NCBI GenBank assembly: GCA_013398955.1
Contig: VWPU01014922.1
Location: 1-64,000, forward strand
Source of the DNA: Callaeas wilsoni
Lineage: Eukaryota > Chordata > Aves > Passeriformes > Callaeidae
DNA: 64,000 nt
Direction: 5' to 3'
A program made the translations under genes and the position numbers. Below the pieces are notes generated by a model that saw nothing but the letters and a program-made list of their open reading frames with translations, was not told where the DNA came from and did no database searches. Numbering within the stretch: the stretch's first letter is position 1; the number at the start of each line of letters is the position of its first letter. Shown here piece by piece: positions 23,701 through 36,713 of this stretch.

Positions 23701-26044
23701 TTTAGACACATTTATGAAGAACTCTTCAGTGATTTCTTTCTAATTTTAGTTTTAATTCTTTTACATTTTAGAGACTGTGTGGGTTATGATATTAAAAATA
23801 TACATGGAATCTTTTGATGGATGGTATTTTGAGGTCAAATGAAGTGCACTAATGGATTATTCTACTTTCTTTGGCTGTTTGTTTGATCCTTATTTATATG
23901 ATTAGTAAATGTTAGAACTATTAATAGAATTAGACTCTGAGATAGTTGAGAAATTAATTGAATAGGCAGAGGATTAACAAAAGCACTTGGTGTAGGATGT
24001 ATACAATTTTTCACACTGCACTGTTTCCATCAGCTGCATGCTCCCAGGAGTCACATTTGCATCTTTCATTGCAAGCACATGAGCACAAGCTTTTTAGTAG
24101 AAATTTTGCATGATAATACCTAAGCTATTGCTAATGGTTTCTATGAAGTACCTGTACTGATGAACAAATAAAATAAATAAAATTAATCAAGTTATCCACT
24201 CATTGCTATTTTCTAATTTTTAACATTAAAACTGTAAATTTTTCAAGTAAACCAAATTACAAGAACTAGGATCTGGAAACATTGCAGTGACCACTGAGTG
24301 TTGTGGGTTTGTTTGTTTGTTTAAACTGTTTTGACTATTCTTTCTCTGCCTACTGATTTTGAAGACTTTCAAATGCTACCAGATTTTTTTTTTTATTATT
24401 TTTTTTATTTGTTTTGCATGCTGGAGCTAATGTAAGCTTTGGAAATTTTGGGAGGATTTTTCCCCAAATACTTTTTGACATTTTAGTGTTTCTGCTCACT
24501 CAATGTTTTTTAAATGTGAAACAGTTGTGATTAGTCTCTGATAGGATATGGGTATATGTTAGGATTCCCAGATGCTATGCAGCAATTTTGTTTTAAATCT
24601 CCAGAATAGTCTGGCCAAAAGCAGAAGCACTCCTGGCCTTGGGCAGAACATCTCTGTCCCATTCCTGCTTTTTGCCTTGTGTTCCTCTTGCACTAAATAT
24701 GGTTTGACCAAACACATGATTCAGAAAAGTTTACTTTCCTAAAGACATTATTCTGATTAATACTATTGTGGTGGAAGAACATCAGGTTAAGAGTCCCTGT
24801 GGGCCAGACTGCACATCTGTTTGGAACAAGAAACCTTAAAGTCTAAGCCATATAAATTGCCTTATTGCTACAATAAAGTTTCTTAGTTTGACAGAGGATA
24901 AAGTACTCTAAAGCACAGAACTGGTATTTCAAATATGTCCCATGGAATCCAGCATTGTGCATAAATTAATTTGGATTCATTTTCCCATGTTTCTATGCTG
25001 TTCCAAGGATCCAGGAAGTTTCATAGTAGTTCAGAAGTGTCTTGAATCCTGAGTTGTCTGTTGACCTCGGAGCTATCATTTTCCATGTGTTCTTTCCAGT
25101 TCAGCTGCAGACTGTAAATCAGCTATACTCTGATAATTTGCCAGTTTCTCTGCTGATATATATGCACCTCAGAGGAGTAATTTGCAAATTTATTTCTGAA
25201 AAAGGTAACCTGGATAAAGCTTTGAGTGACCTAACCTCGTAGCTGACCTGGGTTAGAGCAGGAATTGGGACTAGAGACTTCCCGAAGCCACCTCTCTCTC
25301 TATTTTGTTTTTTTTTTTGGTCCTTCTTCCCTGGTTTTATTTTTGATCTATTTTCCCCTAGAATGGAACTGCAGGAATTCAGGTTTAGGAAGTTTTCTCC
25401 TTTTTGATTATTCTACAGTCAAGAATATTGCCGAATACAAGAAATTGGAGTGGTCATGCACAAGGACCTGAGAACTGATTTCTACTGTCTTTGAAAATAG
25501 AAGTATTTGCTTTACTGAATAGTGCAGTTTTATTTTCATTTGGTCCTTCATTGTGGCTTTTGATGTGAATAATCTCAGCTTAGAATCGCAGTCAGAGTGA
25601 GACGACCCTCGATTACATGCTGGCCTTTCCTACTCTGTCCTGTTTGCAGTTCGAGTCTGTATTTTTTTTAGATAAAAGCAATGGATGTATTTTATGCTCA
25701 CAAAGTAACCCTTGGGATCCAAAAGCAGGTAGTGAGAACACCACACTCATCTTCCATCTTCATCACTTCTGGGTGTAAATATGTTAGTCAGAGGTTGTAC
25801 ATATAGGTTGCAGATGCTTCCTTTATGTCTCCAAAGGTCAGCATGTCAGAACTGACCTTCACTACAGTGAAGGATCAGAATTTCCCCTCTGAAACTGCAT
25901 GGGCAAAGACCTGGCAGCACAGAAATATAGTTTATCTTACTTGAAAAATACATTCTTCTGTTTCTTTTTACCATTACTATAATGTTCAGTTTTTAATAAG
26001 GACAGGCAATTATATTGTAAGCGCTTGTGTTGTGACATTTGTGG
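14714..26044. other. AT-rich noncoding span
   Basis: No gene, RNA or clearly identifiable transposon was recognised. The content is simple AT-rich sequence with short homopolymers (such as T runs near 15631 and 25307, and mixed T/A near 24385-24410) and an alternating purine-pyrimidine tract at about 18251-18320. The open frames, including 20965-21297 (110 codons), show no domains. The span is probably intron of PDE1A or intergenic sequence upstream of it. Confidence 0.55.
18251..18320. repeat. Degenerate TG/CA and TA alternating tract
   Basis: About 70 bp are dominated by TATACA, TGTATA, ACACATATG and GCGTGTATCTGTATG units. This looks like an old, interrupted (TG/CA)n-(TA)n microsatellite. 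It has no coding meaning. Confidence 0.5.
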
Positions 26045-26204
26045 TCACATCCTGGCACAGGTTACCCAGAGAGGTTATAGAATTAATACCTACAGATATT
26101 TAAATCCTGACTGGACATGATCTTGCTCCAGCTGCTGTAGGTGACCTTGCTTGAGTTGGATGATATTGATGAGTCCCATTCAACAAGCCTTGACCATTCT
26201 GTGA
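26045..26204 (+). mobile_element. CR1 LINE 3' fragment, plus orientation
   Basis: The segment carries CTGGCACAGGTTACCCAGAG, the usual CR1 GGCACAGGTTGCCCAGAGAGG block. A diverged middle follows (CCTGACTGGACATGATCTTG). It ends with TTGGATGATATTGATGAG, CCCATTCAACAAGCC and the terminal octamer-like CATTCTGTGA. Order, sense orientation and 3' end match a 5'-truncated CR1. It is more diverged than the copy at 8.3 kb and therefore probably older. Confidence 0.88.
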
Positions 26205-29200
26205 AAATTTCCCTCCAACAAGAGAACTAGAGTTCCTCTATTGGATTGTGTTTATACTGTCAGTAATCCTGTCATGAATGATCTCAATGTTTTTTTTGCT
26301 GTAGACATCATGACATAATATCCTGTTATTGATGAACATTCAGAATTCCTGCTGATTCCAAGGGAGTGGTGGCAGAATATTGCCCTGGAGAGATCAATCA
26401 ATATCATACTGAAGTCTCCTAACCCCTAATTTCCTAGATGACTGATGCTCTGCACTTGTGAAGTGTACTACCTGGTGATATTTTTAAGGGCCATTTTGAT
26501 TTTATAAACCATCCCTGAGCAGTTAGGGACTACTTTGAAACTAATTGCATTGTGCAATGGGGAACACTTGTTGTCTGTATAATAAAATATGAAGTGTTAT
26601 TTAACACCATAAATTAGTAAAAAATTAGAGCTGAAAAAACAAGGCATCTATTAAAATTTATTCCACTTGCATGGAGAAAGGACAGTGCTTTTATCTAGAA
26701 GTGTCTTTTAATTTTAGTAATTCGCTGCTGAATCAGTTCACAACTGAAATTTGACAGCAGTAACTGTGGCTATTGTTTTAACTTTCTATAGTGTAGTAAT
26801 TCTGTAGTTGATCTTCTCCCTTCTATAAAATATTTGTAGGAAAAAACTGCCGGGTAGAAACACCCGATGAAAAAACAAGGTGTAAAAACATGTTACAAAA
26901 TGTATAAAAATAGTCTGAAGTGGTGCATAGGGTGAGGAGGAAGAAATCATAAATGTCATATCATATTGCAAAAGGAAGGACTCTCCCCTTCCTCTTCCCC
27001 ATCAACATCGTCTCACCATGAAGATTTGGGACACTGAGGTCTCACTATAATGTTCCTGTAGACTGAAGTGAGTGACCTTAGGACTCAAAGGGGCAGTGAA
27101 AAACTGAGCATCACATCAGAGAGAAATGGGTAGTTAGTAGAAAGCTTGTGTATCTCAGTAAAATTTGAACTATGATGCTGGTAATGCATTTTAACTGGAC
27201 AAACAATTCTTTGATTAGACAGTCAAGGCTTTAATTAAATGAATGTAAATTGTAGCTATCTACTTTAGTAGTATTTCCTCCCTGTTTTTTTCTGAAAGAT
27301 GTTGAGTACAATGCGAGTCAGCAGCAGGTACACACACACACTCTGCTCCTTCCCCATCCAGTTCTACAGATGTGTCAGTATGCTAACATGTTGCATTTTG
27401 GGGCAGAATGGAGGGAAGAATGGATATGTCCATGAGATGCACAGAACTGAGTGGATTATAATAGTTCATACCATATTTTTCCACCCTTCTTTTTTTTCCT
27501 TCGGCGATCTGTGTATGAACAAAATCTTCAGAGACAAAAGATTCTGCTTATGACTATGCATCTGCTATCTCAAAGGGCTCAAGAGGGAACATTTGGCTCT
27601 TTGTGATTATAGTATTTTTCTCTGGTAATTTCTCTAACATGCTAGCTGGCCTCCTACATCAACTCCTGAATGGCAACTGACAGCACTTTTTCTTCATGAA
27701 AAGAAATTTTTAATGGGCTGCACCATAAATAGCTGGAACTTGCAGTCTTATGTGAAAAATACAGGATATGAGTCATTACCAACAGCAGGAGACCTTAGAT
27801 CCTGTGTAGCTTTATGGATCTTCTGTGGCCATATCAAGGGCTGCATTTAATCTGAGCAGCACATGTTCATTCCAGATAGCTTTAGGAGGCAACCTGGCTC
27901 CCACTGGCTGCTTTTGTAGTATCTGCTCTCTAATAAAACATACTCCAGGCTTGAAGAAACTCCAGTTTATTTTAGAGTCACTCAGTTTCTGGTACCTTAA
28001 AGTAAAATTGAGGAAAGGAGAGTAATTACTGGATTGTCTTTGGGACAAGAGAGGGAGAGGCTGACTCAGGAAGCCAGACCTCAGTTTTTTCCAGAGTTTC
28101 TGATGTCCCCCCTTCTGCCAGAGAGGTCACTTTTCTGAGGGTTTCAATGAGTCTTTAAAGATTTTAACTAGGTTAACACTTTGAGCAGTCAAAGAGAAAT
28201 TGTTATTCTGGCAGTTTCTGCAAATCTCAATTTCTAACATTTTAAGCATTCAGTTCAAAAACAGTGTTAGCTATTCGTCCTTATATTCCATTTCCAAAAG
28301 TTACATATGAATTGGAAATTCTTGAATACAGTTTTGGATTGCTTTACACTTCAATCTTTCACAGATAAAAAAGCCAAAGCACAAATATTACGACTTATTT
28401 TAAGGTAGGGCTCAATGGGAGAGGAAAAAAGCAATGCCTTCCAGGTCTTTTGACTTCCAGGACTGTGCTTTAATCAAACACCATCTTCTGGATAATTTAG
28501 CAGTAGTCTGCCAAGCAAACTCCATTTCAGGAGAACTTATTGCTTGAATCCAAGGTTGAATAAACAGATTTAATGCTTCACATCTGGCAGGTGAATTCCC
28601 AGATCTTTTAAGGCAAAAAGTGAAATGTTTGTTTAACACAAGGTGAGACAATATTCCTGACACAATGGTAATGCCTGGAAAAATCACATTTTAGGTTGTC
28701 AGCTTGAACTTTCAGGGTCCTTGTAGAGTGAAAAAAGGCTGCATGAAATCTCTTCTACCGTCCTTAATATTTCAGCATTTCTATTTTGTGGCGTTATTAT
28801 AAAGGACCAGAAGCAAATATTGGAAGAGAAGCGATAATGCAGTTGTCTTTCTCCTAGGACACTAGCCAGCTACTTTGCAATCGAGTTCTTATGTACATTC
28901 TGTTTCTTGTTCTTTTGTGCAAAAAATGTCTTTTAAATAAAGCAATGAATGAGTGCTTGCGGGCACCTGTCCTCCAGGCCTGGTGGTGAAATAAACTTTT
29001 GACAATTATGACCCATGAAAATAATATTTTTATGTCCCTTGGTGGGTCTCAGGTCAGAAAGACTTGGAATGAGAAACTGAAACAAGTCCAATAGCTGTAA
29101 ATTTCAAAATTACCTGGAATTTTCTCATCAAGGTTGCTGTGCTTGAGCACTACTACTATAGATGCTTCTTCCTATCAAAACTTGCATATTGCATTTTTAA

Positions 29201-32200
29201 AATTAACCTCCACAATGAAATGAGGAACTCATTAATTGCAATTTAAGCTTCAGGTTTGCAATTGTAGCTAAAGAGAAATTCCATATTCTAAAGAAGTGGA
29301 TGGAGAGAACTCTAGTTAGTACAAGGACTCTTCTTTCAAGAAAGGGAGTGAGTGATTCAGTCAGGATTATATTTTTCTTAACAAAATTGCTATCCTGGGT
29401 GAAAATCTCTGTAGTTTTTTGCCACATGTGATGAATAAGTGAATCTAAAACAAATGGAGAATTCACTTGAATTGAATTTTACTCAAATCTTTGTCATGGA
29501 AACCACTGGTTTGGATTTGTCCCCATGAAGGAAAGGTAAGAGAAGGCTCAGGAATATGGTTGGATGTTTGTTAATTATGCTAACTTTTTTTTGCGGGGTC
29601 TTAATTATTTGTTAAATGTAAAGTAGAAACAAAACTTGTACTCCAAATGTTGATAAAGAGTTTTTCACAAGCAGAATAATTTTATGGTTGACAAGATTTA
29701 ATCTTGTCTTTTAAATTCTCATACACAAATTGCCTGTTAGGTGCTGCTGCTGATGGCCTGGTACCATGAGGGATTTGTTCTCTCATAAGGAAATCCATTA
29801 CCTTGTGGCTGTGATATTACAGCTTCAAAGGAACCAATGCATACAAACAAAAGTTTTCTGCACAATGAGAGAAGGAAAAAATTACCTTTGACACTGCTGA
29901 TGTTCCTGAGAAAGTAATTTGGATTGATCAGAATATATACAATGGATGTTCCTGGGAAAGTAATTTGGATTAGTCAGAATATATGCTATTTAGTGTCACA
30001 GACTAGCAAAAACTCTAATCTGAGGTTTTGTAGTTACTGTGAAAACCCTTTCTGTAGCTGAATTTATTTAATGCTGATGCTTTCATCAGGAATTACATAT
30101 GGTATTCCAGCAAATATTGTGAACTTTATGGTCATATTGGAGTACTTGTCAAACTGATTTCTGTGGCTATGACAGAAATAATGTGGAGATTTTCACTGTG
30201 GAATTATGGAAACCTGTCCCATGTGTATAGTAGGGTGTCTGTACTGTGACTGGAAGGACAGCCCCATCTATAGGGTGACCACAGCTAAGGTTTAAATTCA
30301 GGTCTAGAGCGGCACCTAGCAAACCCTGATTCCCAAATGCTTTTCATTGCCAAAGAAGCTACATCTTTAACTCCTTTTAACAAAGATATGTCAAGTGACT
30401 ACTGTTCTGTTAAAGCTACAGAATAACTCACTGCCAAGGAGGCTGCTGCAGTCACTCAGGCGGAAATCTGGAATGTTTGGACCATAAGTGTGAAGACAAA
30501 ACCCTTACAGCTGTGTCTGACTAAGCTGCTTATGATGTTAGTAAGTAAATAAGTAAGATAGGGCTGATTGGCCCTTGACTAACCTTGAACTGTCAGACCC
30601 TGAAAAACAATGGGCAACTATGAGCTTTTTATTTTTAGATGTCAACTTGAAGCTGATTTATAGGAGCTTTCCAGTCTCAGACCAAACTGCTTGGGGCTTC
30701 AAGGACTGGACTGGGTGTTATGGCTTTCCAGAATGTACACAGGCAGCTCAGAGATGCTTTCAGAGTGGAGAATAGGAGGTCAAATTAAGGAATTTGAAAT
30801 TCACTGTAAATCCACACTCTCAAGTTGGTATTTCTGCTTACTGAAATATGAAGTGCATAATCCCAAAATTTGGCAAGCAACAGAGAAGATGAGTAGCTGT
30901 TGCCTTCTCTCTGCCTTGATTTTCCAGTTTTATTGGAACAGTTACAGGTTTCTGTAAGGTTACAGATGTCTGTCTTTGCTCACCAGTCTTTAATGAGCTT
31001 TTTTGTTTTGGTAGCACATTACCTATTTATATTTAATGGCTAAGAAGTTACCTGCAACATAGTATGACAAAATCTTTTTCATTTCCTGAATTTTTACTCT
31101 CTGCCTCTTACAGGCATGTAAAAGTTAAGATGTGACCTTTGTTTGGACAAGGCCAGTTAACATTCCTGCTTGCTTGGTAGCTAAATGTAGATGGAAGTTG
31201 TATTCTAAACACCTTTCATTTGTGATACACTTTAGCCAGAAGGTGAAGGTGTGTATATTGCTTCTGCTTCCATCACTCTGTACGCTCCCTGTTTTGTGGC
31301 AGGAAGTGAAGCAGACTGGGAAATAGTGGCTCATGATGTTCACTAAGTGGCAGTCCCAAATTTCATATATGCTCGCCTCCCATCTGGTAAGTGGATGAGT
31401 CATTTATGACTCAACTTTCTCCACTCCTCTGAAGAATAATTCCTAATGACTCATATAGAATATTTGCAGGGGCTCTTGCTGTTGGAGAACACTTCACCTC
31501 TTCTGCTCTTGTCTTCTCATCTCTTCTGTACTGTGGACTGCAGTTTAACTTCCAGAGCAAAATCCTCTCCCCTGGAACTCAGGATTGGTGCAGTTGCTGC
31601 TTTAGTGAGTCATTTGTGATTTAAGTATGACTTTTAGCTTTGTCTGTAGTAGTGTCACTTAGTGAGATGGAGATCAGCCTTGTGGATAGCATGAATCAGT
31701 GCAGGTAAAGCCCAGGTACCGGGGCCCCTGGAGGCGCTTGTGGTGCACACAAAGCTCCTGCAGGACATGCTGGCACAGGGGCAGGACCTGTCCTCGTGGT
31801 GTTTGTGTCCACCAGTGCCCATGGATGAGCATGTTCTAACCCAGAGCCTCAGCAGCCTGGGTGCAGGCTTGCCTTCAGCTGGAGGACATGCAGTAGGGAA
31901 AAGCAAGGTCACAAGTTTGTTGTTCCTTGTCTTGTCCACAATAGAGAGAGGCGGCCTGGACTTCTGTACTAGATCTGTTTTAATTCTAGGCAGATCTTTG
32001 TCTGTTGGCTCTGAGTTTGAAGTGCAGGTTCAATAGAAATCCTTGTCATCAATGACTGTACTCTAACTCAAGTAGCAGCAACAATCTACATGTGCAGAGT
32101 GCTTCAGCAACTCTTAAAAGTTGCTAGTGACGTCTATAGGTGATCAAAAGAAGTTAAAGGAGTGGCAGAGAATTTCTCATGGACTTCCCTTCTTACGTAT

Positions 32201-35200
32201 ATTTGCACATCCATGATTTATCGCAGCTAAAAATGTAATTAAATGTACACTTCCCATTGAGAAAAATGCAAATATTACATCCATGAGATGCAAATAGCAA
32301 CTCATGTCTTACAGTTTTCCCAACCATATGGCCAGTCCTATAGCTGTGCCCCTTATGTAAGAGAGATCCTCTTCTACACTTCAGTACTGCGTGACAGTTC
32401 ACTGAAAAGGGAGTTTGATAATAATTAATTGAAAGAAAAGTTGACTCTCTTCCATATTTGAATTTTTAAATTTCCAAATCATTCCATTAATAATCAAAGC
32501 TTTTACACTTAGAAATAGATCTTCATACTATAACTCCTTTTACTTATCTTTCTATTTAATTAGAACTAAATAGCTGTTTCTCCTTAGCTCATTCATTTGT
32601 CCCTAAAACAATTTCTTATATGTCCTCGCTAATTACTAAAAATCACATCTCAATGGCATCCATTCCTGATGGCTCTGTGATTGCTTCAGTGTTCCTGAGA
32701 AACAGCATTTGCTTCATAATCTGTCTGAAATTAAATACTTCATAAAAATGTAATTTTATGTTTGACTTTATTCTCTGTTAGCAGTTATTTTCTAATTGGC
32801 ATTTAAAGATAATGTGGGTATTGCCCCCAAACTTAAATGAATACTTGGCTTCAGTTTTTAGCAAGAATGTAGATACAAAGAAAGCGTGGTTAGCAGAAAT
32901 ACATGAAATGAGGATTTCTACATCTGGAAGGAAAACAAAACCATTTTAATATGATCACCCAGAAGGGATAAAATTATTCCCTCTCCAGATACCTGACAGC
33001 CATGGAATGTGAAAGGTTTTTTTTTATGTAATTTGACAAGTTTATGTTTAATATAACTGAACTTGAAGAAAGAGAGTGAAGCAGACTGCAGATGCCTTTC
33101 TTATCAAAATAGTAGTACAAAATCCTCTTAAACACATTTTTGAAGGACAGAATAATTAAGCAGTATCATTTGGGGACAAACAGCTGTGGAAAACAGAGAC
33201 AAAAATGGGCAAAGGCAAAGTAAAAACTGTAAGGGTGTAGTAAGATTATTAGTTACCACTCCCAAACATCAGCCTACAGCCTGGTCTTGGACTTTGCTCT
33301 TACTAACAGCCATAGCACAAAAGTAGGAATGTACTGATTTCAGTTTATTCATGCTACAAAGTCAGGAGATACAAAATAGTGAGGGTGATCATAAACATAT
33401 TGCATAAAAGCAATTTCATGACCATGTGAAACAAATTCATAGCAATAGGAAATTTAATACTGGGAAAGGTAAGGTTGTGCTTCTATGGGTCAGCATTTCT
33501 ATTAGAAACTGGAGGCCCATCGGTAGGGAGGGGTGAAGATCAAGACTGATTGCTGACTACAAGGCACAAGGAGATGTAAAATCCTGAAAAAAAGCAAATG
33601 TGTTCCCAGGAGCCTTTGGGCAATAGGCACTGCAGCAAACGTGGGGACCCAAAAATGGGTTCTGTGTTGTCAAACAAGAGACTTGTTGAACTTCAATCTT
33701 CAGCACACTGAAGCCTTGCCTGTCAGAGAAAAAAAAAGTATTCAAACTATGACTTTTCAATTTGGCATGCTAAGCTTTGTATATGGATTACAGGCTTCCA
33801 TGACTGTCACTCAGTACCTGCAGTGAGTGCAAAGATGGTTTTTAGCATCCCTCGTTGCAGATTTTATAGCTTGAAGACTAAAACATTCTTTAAAACTTGT
33901 TTTTCTACTAAGTACTTCGATTTTTCTACCACTAAGCAGAACTACATTTCATTACTGACTTTAATGGAATTGGGAAGGAATCCAATAATATCCATATTGG
34001 TGTCTAGCGTTCTGCAGATGCCTTTGGAAAATCTGGTCTGCAGAACGATCAAGAATAGCTACTTCCCTTGTGATGTGATCAGAGAAAAAGATCTCTGAAC
34101 TATGTCATAGTGATTTTACTTAAATTAGAAGAAAAGGTAAGAGAAAACAGTGTCACACTCTGCACCTTGTTCTATATTCTTCACTTATATTTTCAATAGC
34201 ACAAACTTCCAGGTAAAAGCACGTATGCAAAATAAATATTTGGGGAGTGTCCAGCAATGGGCTATGCTATTGGATCCTCCTGGATTCATTTTTGAACTCT
34301 AAATATAATAGATGCTTAGACTCAGTGTTGGTTTTGTTTGAAAAGATTTATTATGTGGATGTCTTTTGTTTGTTTTGCTGAAATAAATGATGCAATAAAG
34401 AAATAGGGCCAAACCTCATCATTTTTGCATTTCAGCAGGTTGATTATTTTGTCATTAATGAAACACGTAGATTCACATGGCTCACATAATAACTAGTAGC
34501 ATTAATAAAATATGAAATAAAAAGTAGCTACTGAAATATTAACATCTTGGGTACTTTGCAGCCTGTTAGTCCCACTTGCATTAAAATGAGTCTTCTCTCT
34601 TATCATTGATTTAATAAATATTTTACAATTATACTGACCCTTAGCTTCATTGGTGGATTAAGGAACTTCCCACATGGTTCCTCATGGTTTGTTGAAGTCT
34701 GACCTCACAAATCAATTCATATTTATACTTTAGATAATTTTCTAGCTCAAAAGAATTTTTAGAGACATTTAAAAAAGGTGTTGTGTTGTGGTTTTTCTTT
34801 TTCTTTTTTTAAAGGTAAAGGTACCTGAAGTTTTCTACCACTGCATGAACTTAATGTCAGTAGATAATTCTCCAATGGCTAGTGATTGTGAAATGAAGGG
34901 GTGAGATGGAGCTGAGCTAGAGTTTGATGAATGCTATCCAGGATCTATAACCTGAAATAATTTTTGCCTTAGATAACACTTACTATTGCATTCATGATTA
35001 CTTTTCCTGTGTCTGCTGCTGTGTTTCAAATGCTACAACAGAAAATCTCCAATAAATTGTCACTTTCCTCAACGAAATCTGAGGGTTTATCAGGTAAGAT
35101 ACTCCTGTTAGAGAGCTGCAACTGTTCAGGCAGGGACATCTGAGCTTTGCATGGATATTTTGGGTAAAGTTAAAACAAGTAGTGTTGCAAGAGTACTATG

Positions 35201-36570
35201 AGTAACTAACAGCACTGGAGAGCTGCAGTCCTCAAGGTGTTGAGGACAGAAGGCCTCTGTGAGAGTTCCATGTAGTCTAGGAGATAAGGCTGAAAATTGT
35301 TGTAACTGATCTTGTTTTTACTTGAAGGGTCAAGTCGGTGCATCTGCAGTTGTCTTCACTTGGATTTTCTGTGCTCACCTCTGAGGAGGGTAATGCTGGG
35401 ATCCTTCAGGGTGTAAACTACTCAATATTTTCAGCTGCATTAGGCCCAAAGAAACCCCTCCACATTTAAGGAAGTGTCAAACCTAGTTTCTGTGTGACAT
35501 TTTGACCTAATGTGTCTTACAGCATTTTAAAATCATTTGCATGTGTGCAAACTGTAGATTAAAAATAACACCAACATAACCTCTCTCTTCATTTTGTCTC
35601 ATTCAGTCTTTTTGCACTTGCATATTTACTTCTTGTTCCCAGTCATCCTTGTGGCGTTACCTGTTCTCCATTTCCTTTGACAATTAGCAATAAACTGGAT
35701 GCTGTCCGTCAGGATTTCCTTTTGCTTGTAGAGGAGCACTTCTCCAAGGTGTTAGTACTGCCTCTGTCCTCCTTCCAGACTTACAAGCATATACTCAGCT
35801 CACTATACAGAAGACAGGTGGAACAGAATATTTGGGTAATACTTTGTAGTTCCCTGATTAGTCCTTGCTTTAAAAGTTGTGTTTGAATTTATTGCTCCAT
35901 TGCACTGAAAAGAAAGGATGAAGGTTTTTCCCTCCACTTAGCAAGCACGTGGCAGCAGCAGCATGAGCTTGTCCACGCTCCTCTGGAAAAGTACTTCACT
36001 CCTCTGCAGGAGCCATCCCCTGTGACAGAGAAAGCACTTCTCTGTAGCCTTCTTAACTTTCGTGATAGCCAAAATGAAGGACAGTTCTACTGATGATTTT
36101 CCCTCCTCAAACTATCTGAAGAATTTTCTTCACCAGGAAAGTTGCTAAGATTTGTTTTATATAGACCACTGCAGGCGCAATTAAAATTATTGCAGGGATA
36201 GGAACTGAGTGTTCTAAAGCAAAAATACTTTTTGAAATTTTTGTTTTACAAAATTAAAAAAAACCTTCTGCATTACGTTTTTCCAGCTAATTATATAAGT
36301 GTTATTAAGAATTACATGCCCTGCATTTTAAAACCTACTAAACCAATCCACTATTTTATATTGGACTTTGCAAAAGAGAAAAGTGAGCCACCTTTCTGTT
36401 TCATTCTTCCCCCCCCCCATTCTGTATTGTAATTTGTTAATATTTTATCGCAGACAGCTTGTTTCCACATCGCTTTGCTGAAAGCTCTATTTTTGGTGTA
36501 CCTGATTAGACGACTCCAGACAACGTGAACTGCACTAAACCTAAGCAACATCAGCAGCTGATGGCACTGT
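26205..36570. other. AT-rich noncoding span
   Basis: No gene was recognised. The span includes a 46-bp tandem duplication at 29899-29990, a locally GC-rich islet at about 31680-31900, and a C10 run at 36409-36418. The open frames in the islet (31740-32036 + and 31655-31939 -) overlap on opposite strands and match no family I know. Confidence 0.55.
29899..29990. repeat. Tandem duplication of a 46-bp unit
   Basis: Copies at 29899-29944 and 29945-29990 both begin GATGTTCCTG and share AAAGTAATTTGGATT and TCAGAATATATRC. A few substitutions separate them (GAGAAAG versus GGGAAAG, GATCAG versus AGTCAG). This is an older duplication than the 38-bp ones. Confidence 0.9.
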
Positions 36571-36713
36571 GTTGCCTGACAACTTCAGAAGTTTCTGCAC
36601 TTGTGCTGAGTTGCCATAGCAATATCTGCCCACTGGTGGTGGACTTGCTTGAGAAGTTGCAATAAAAACGACTGTCAGACTAACATAATGACAGATACAT
36701 CAGCCATGGCAAC
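36571..36713. promoter_or_regulatory. Cluster of RFX/X-box-like motifs (candidate enhancer)
   Basis: Within about 140 bp there are GTTGCCTGACAAC (36571-36583), GTTGCCATAGCAAT (36610-36623) and GCCATGGCAAC (36703-36713). A further AGCAAC half-site lies just upstream, near 36544-36549. The RFX consensus is GTNRCC followed by 0-3 bases and RGYAAC. The first two are near-complete palindromes and the third is a strong half plus centre. Such clustering in otherwise AT-rich intron suggests a bound regulatory element, possibly for a ciliated or neural cell type. The motif match is seen directly; function is inferred. Confidence 0.4.
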
